Assembly (NCBI RefSeq): GCF_000497045.1
Contig: NW_015961970.1
Location: 1,302,802-1,366,801, forward strand
DNA length: 64,000 bases
Direction: 5' to 3'
DNA from: Kalmanozyma brasiliensis GHG001
Taxonomy: Eukaryota > Basidiomycota > Ustilaginomycetes > Ustilaginales
Within the stretch, counting starts at the first letter, position 1. Each line of letters opens with the position of its first letter. Of the stretch, positions 61,928 through 64,000 are shown piece after piece. A model generated the notes under the pieces. The model saw nothing but the letters and a program-made list of their open reading frames with translations, did no database searches and was not told where the DNA came from. The translations under genes and the position numbers were made by a program.

Positions 61928-63574
61928 TCAATCCTCGTCCTCGAAGGGGTTGCTAACGTACTCGAGGTCATCCGAGTCTCCATCCCCGTCCGCATCACCA
62001 TCGTCGTGCTCGGACCCTAGAGCGGCTCCGACGCCCGCACCAACAGCAGCACCACCCACAGCAGCTGCTCCCACCTTGCCCCCTGTGGCACGCTCTTTGG
62101 ACGGGCTTCGATCCAGCCTGGGACTGGTGATCCCTCGACCACTGGCAGCGTCCATGCGAGCAATCGAGTCCATCGAGGCCTTCCCTTCGCTCGCTTTCGG
62201 CGTCGTGTTGTCACTGATCGAGATGGGGGTGCGACCGGCCTGATCCCACCCAGCGAAGTCTGAAGCACCAGTCGTCGATGTGGTGCCACTCTGCGCGGCA
62301 CCTGCGCCGTCCCGACCGCCATTCTTGATGCCCAATCCGTATCGCTCTGCCAAGGCACGTGCCTTGCCAGCTGATGCGTTGTTCGAAGATCCTCCACTAC
62401 CGCCTCCACGCTGAATGATCTTGGCCAACTCGTTCTCTGACACAGGAGAAGGGTCCTGATCGTACTCGCTGGCTTGCGGTGTTCGTGGCGAGGTGAATTG
62501 GTGGGGCGATGTTGCAGATGTCGTGGTCGGACCTTGCGAGGAGGTGCTCGAGCCTCGGCCAGTGGCGTTGTTCCTAAAGTTCTGGAAGGCCTGAGCGAAG
62601 CCTGGGCCGCTTGCGGTTCCAGTGCTGGTGGTGGTGGTGCCCGCTGCACCGGGCTGACCCTGGCCATCCTGGGGATTGTTGAAAGCAGCACTTGCTTTCT
62701 GACGGAAGTTGGAAAAGGTGGTAGCGGCTCTAGCCAGACCTGTCTCGGCCATACGGTTGATCTCCTCCTGCCACTGCTTGGCTTCCTTAGCCCCTGGCAT
62801 GCCCGGAATGACGCTATCGCCTCGCTCGTAGGACGGCGATGCTGCCGGCGGCGGCGGATGATTCGGCGGAAGGTACGAGGCCCTAGCTCCAGCAGCAGCA
62901 GCACCGGCTGCGTTACCGGGCGCACCTCGCCTGACTCGAGGCTGGTACGTGAGCGCGTTTGGATCGTAGCTCGGTGCTGAGCTTGTCTGCGTATCTCTGG
63001 CATCAGAGTTGAGCAACCCACCGAAGAATGCCCCTGCCCCGCCGCCGCCCCTGCCCATACTCGCCTGCTGCGCCTGCTGCGCCTGCCTCGCCATGGCCTC
63101 GTGATGTCTCTGTTCCTCCTCCATTGCCATGCTTTGTGCTAGCAGAGCATCCGAATCGGTCCTTGTCTCCGTGGTCGACGGCTTGAACTCCGGGTCGGAC
63201 ATCTGCAGCAACGCATTGACAGCACCCTCCTGATCCCCGCCTCTCGAGGCCAACACGGCTGCAATCGTGTCATTGTCCAGGTCGGGGAACATGAGCTTGA
63301 GCTCGGCTACCGCCGGAGGGAGTTCAGCCATTGGTTGTGTGGTTGCTGTAGAGGGAGACATGGCTCGCGGCGAGGAAGGCGACAAGGTTGCTGGAGAAGG
63401 AACCTTGTCCTGGGAGGCAGCGGCGATTTTGCCGACGTCGGCGGGAGGTTGTGAGAGGGTGTCCGAATTCTTCTGCAGCGTCTCAGCGGAGACTTTCGAG
63501 GCTGCCTCGCCGTCATTGAGAGCCTGATCAAGCGACGTGAGGTCGATCTCGCCCTTTTGCACTGGCTCTGACAT
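61928..63574 (-). CDS. CUE-domain ubiquitin-binding protein, Cue5-like
   Basis: This is a single exon encoding 548 residues. The CUE domain lies at about 87-127, with the ubiquitin-binding MFP at 95-97 and the di-leucine L122-L123 before MSDPEF, which is the pattern of the yeast autophagy receptor Cue5. A Gln/Ala coiled segment follows (about 150-175), then long Ser/Thr/Gly/Pro-rich disorder with one short helix (about 280-310). Near the end lies a Gly/Ala-rich hydrophobic run (about 497-518) and an acidic tail with NPF (NPFEDED). I could not find a sure Atg8-binding motif, so the autophagy role is inferred from the CUE domain only. ATG 63574 is used; 16 upstream codons start at a non-ATG. 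Confidence 0.85.
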   Translation of the reverse strand: MSEPVQKGEIDLTSLDQALNDGEAASKVSAETLQKNSDTLSQPPADVGKIAAASQDKVPSPATLSPSSPRAMSPSTATTQPMAELPPAVAELKLMFPDLDNDTIAAVLASRGGDQEGAVNALLQMSDPEFKPSTTETRTDSDALLAQSMAMEEEQRHHEAMARQAQQAQQASMGRGGGGAGAFFGGLLNSDARDTQTSSAPSYDPNALTYQPRVRRGAPGNAAGAAAAGARASYLPPNHPPPPAASPSYERGDSVIPGMPGAKEAKQWQEEINRMAETGLARAATTFSNFRQKASAAFNNPQDGQGQPGAAGTTTTSTGTASGPGFAQAFQNFRNNATGRGSSTSSQGPTTTSATSPHQFTSPRTPQASEYDQDPSPVSENELAKIIQRGGGSGGSSNNASAGKARALAERYGLGIKNGGRDGAGAAQSGTTSTTGASDFAGWDQAGRTPISISDNTTPKASEGKASMDSIARMDAASGRGITSPRLDRSPSKERATGGKVGAAAVGGAAVGAGVGAALGSEHDDGDADGDGDSDDLEYVSNPFEDED

Positions 63575-64000
63575 GGTTGCTGATCTACCGATTGAGAGGA
63601 AAGATCCTGAGCACTGAGTCAACGTTAGAAATGGTTGTGATCAACGTTGTGCAGTGCTGGAGTGTGAGCGAAACGTTGAAGGAGGGATGTCGTGCGTCGG
63701 TTCGGTGTGCCGAGGATGCAGACCTTGACTGGTAGTGGGGATGGAAGAAGGTCCAATTGAATCAGGAGGGGGGCTAGCCATGCGTGGCAGTGCGTTGGCC
63801 AGCTTGGCTCGTGCTTTCACGGCCCAAGGCCCGATTTTTGGCAGGTGTTAGAGTGGCCTGCTATTTGGCTGCAGCAGACCTTCGCGGCCCACGTTGAGGG
63901 TGCGGATTCAGGGTCTGATCCATGAAGCGCTGCTAAGATGAGACTTATCTTGCGCATGATTGTGGTTCTTCGGCTGTCGCGAGAGCAGCATCCTCTTTCC
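63575..64000. other. Promoter region of the CUE protein, to the window end
   Basis: This is 426 bp upstream of the CUE gene. No further gene is seen before the window ends. Confidence 0.5.

Overview
This window looks like a piece of nuclear chromosome from a basidiomycete smut fungus (Ustilaginomycetes, close to Ustilago, Sporisorium or Pseudozyma). That is an inference. It rests on the GC-rich third codon positions, the mostly single-exon genes, the short GT..AG introns in a few small housekeeping genes, the Ser/Ala/Pro-rich fungal proteins, and a set of genes found in any dikaryon. I see no plasmid, phage, transposon, rRNA or CRISPR structure.

Layout, left to right. 0-5.4 kb: a two-helix membrane protein cut by the window edge, the V-ATPase proteolipid VMA3, then MED6 and a four-helix membrane protein back to back. 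5.5-13.3 kb: BRO1 and an ENT nucleoside transporter (both minus), then a START-domain protein. 13.4-24.6 kb: NOP4, tripeptidyl-peptidase II, TRP4 and ETF beta. 25-28.9 kb: the calcium sensor NCS1 and a RING protein resembling SUMO-targeted ubiquitin ligases. 28.9-32.8 kb: a 3.9-kb stretch with no convincing gene. 32.8-42.7 kb: a Ser-rich unknown protein, NOT2, GLO3, UBC1, GPN2 and POLD4. 45-52 kb: a large Zn2Cys6 regulator converging on a JEN1-type carboxylate permease, with a big imperfect inverted repeat between their 3' ends. 52-64 kb: a long promoter region, a four-helix membrane protein, an intron-bearing tRNA-Leu(CAG), a WDR44-type WD40 protein and a CUE-domain protein.

The genes are not an operon or a biosynthetic cluster. 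Several themes recur: endomembrane traffic (BRO1, GLO3, NCS1, VMA3, WDR44-like), ubiquitin/SUMO (UBC1, RING/SIM protein, CUE protein), and RNA or transcription (MED6, NOT2, NOP4, GPN2, Zn2Cys6 factor). Six gene pairs converge with only about 125-210 bp between stop codons, so overlapping 3' UTRs are likely.

Three regulatory or structural observations are the best candidates for something undescribed. First, three exact copies of the Ustilago Prf1 pheromone response element (ACAAAGGGA) lie within 273 bp upstream of the membrane protein gene at 55299. Second, an inverted repeat of about 270 bp flanked by microsatellites lies between the Zn2Cys6 and JEN1-like genes. Third, the RING/SIM protein has its RING finger split by a Gly-rich insert. 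Coordinates of spliced genes were worked out by hand from splice sites and reading frame and have not been checked against transcripts.
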